A stretch of 5,690 bases of DNA from Thermoplasmata archaeon (GTDB taxonomy: Archaea > Thermoplasmatota > Thermoplasmata > Lutacidiplasmatales > UBA184). Made by a program: the position numbers and the translations under genes. Location: positions 1 to 5,690 of the forward strand of contig JASIDM010000062.1 of assembly GCA_030044695.1 (NCBI GenBank). Direction: 5' to 3'. The notes under the pieces are model-generated. The model searched no databases, was not told the DNA's origin, and was given only the letters and a program-made list of their open reading frames with translations. This document shows, in pieces, positions 5,564 to 5,690 of this stretch. Within the stretch, counting starts at the first letter, position 1. The number at the start of each line of letters is the position of its first letter.

Positions 5564-5690
5564 CTACTGGGTCACCGACCCGCAGAACGGACAGACGAGG
5601 TACTCGGACGGGATCTCCTTGCCGCAGGTGGGGCACGGCTTGAGGGCGCCGGGGGCCGCGGGCGGCACCGGAGGCGTCGTGGGCGTGGGC
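5564..5690 (-). CDS. C-terminal end of a zinc-ribbon protein
   Basis: The frame enters from the right edge and stops at TAG (5566-5564), giving 41 visible residues. A Pro/Ala/Thr-rich stretch (PTPTTPPVPPAAPGALK) forms a flexible linker. It is followed by a compact zinc ribbon, CPTCGKEIPSEYLVCPFCG, in which two C-x2-C knuckles are 11 residues apart. The protein ends four residues later. Such tails are common on archaeal proteins whose main domain (membrane, regulatory or nucleic-acid binding) lies N-terminal, so the overall function cannot be told from this fragment. The gene points the same way as ahcY and is 84 bases upstream of it. Because ahcY has its own TATA box, co-transcription is possible but not required. 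Confidence 0.75.
   Translation of the reverse strand, partial: PTPTTPPVPPAAPGALKPCPTCGKEIPSEYLVCPFCGSVTQ

Overview
This window most likely comes from a high-GC archaeon. By eye the GC content is near 70%. A member of Thermoplasmatota or a similar lineage would fit, but that placement is inference. Several things point to archaea. The only AT-rich runs outside genes are TATA-like boxes at archaeal promoter distances (1885-1891 and 5507-5514), with no bacterial -35/-10 pairs. The S-adenosylhomocysteine hydrolase is the short thermophile/archaeal type. The dehydrogenase and hydratase are fused in the order known from archaea. One membrane-anchored protein is rich in N-glycosylation sequons. No tRNA, rRNA, CRISPR array, insertion sequence or phage gene was seen.

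Left region (1-947, + strand): the 3' end of a gene with two C-x6-C pairs is followed after one base by a basic, single-pass membrane-anchored protein whose outer domain has six N-x-S/T sequons. Both look like cell-surface or secreted proteins of unknown function and are probably co-transcribed.

Middle region (987-3846): a two-domain GNAT acetyltransferase on the - strand and a bifunctional 3-hydroxyacyl-CoA dehydrogenase/enoyl-CoA hydratase on the + strand diverge from a 109-base spacer. The spacer's only AT-rich element, CTTATAG, can be read as a TATA box in either direction. The fused enzyme would carry out the hydration and NAD-dependent oxidation steps of acyl-CoA beta-oxidation, or the same crotonyl-CoA/3-hydroxybutyryl-CoA chemistry run in other pathways.

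Right region (3861-5690, - strand): a C-terminal zinc-ribbon protein runs in from the right edge. Then ahcY (SAH hydrolase) has its own TATA box, and gcvH (glycine cleavage H protein) starts inside the ahcY stop codon. The ahcY-gcvH pair links recycling of the SAM by-product SAH with the lipoyl carrier that supplies one-carbon units from glycine. No gcvT or gcvP is in the window.

I found no clearly novel multi-gene system. The most checkable points are the single TATA between divergent genes, two inverted repeats flanking the ahcY TATA box, the ahcY-gcvH coupling, the adenosine-versus-inosine specificity of the hydrolase, and the uncharacterised cell-surface pair.
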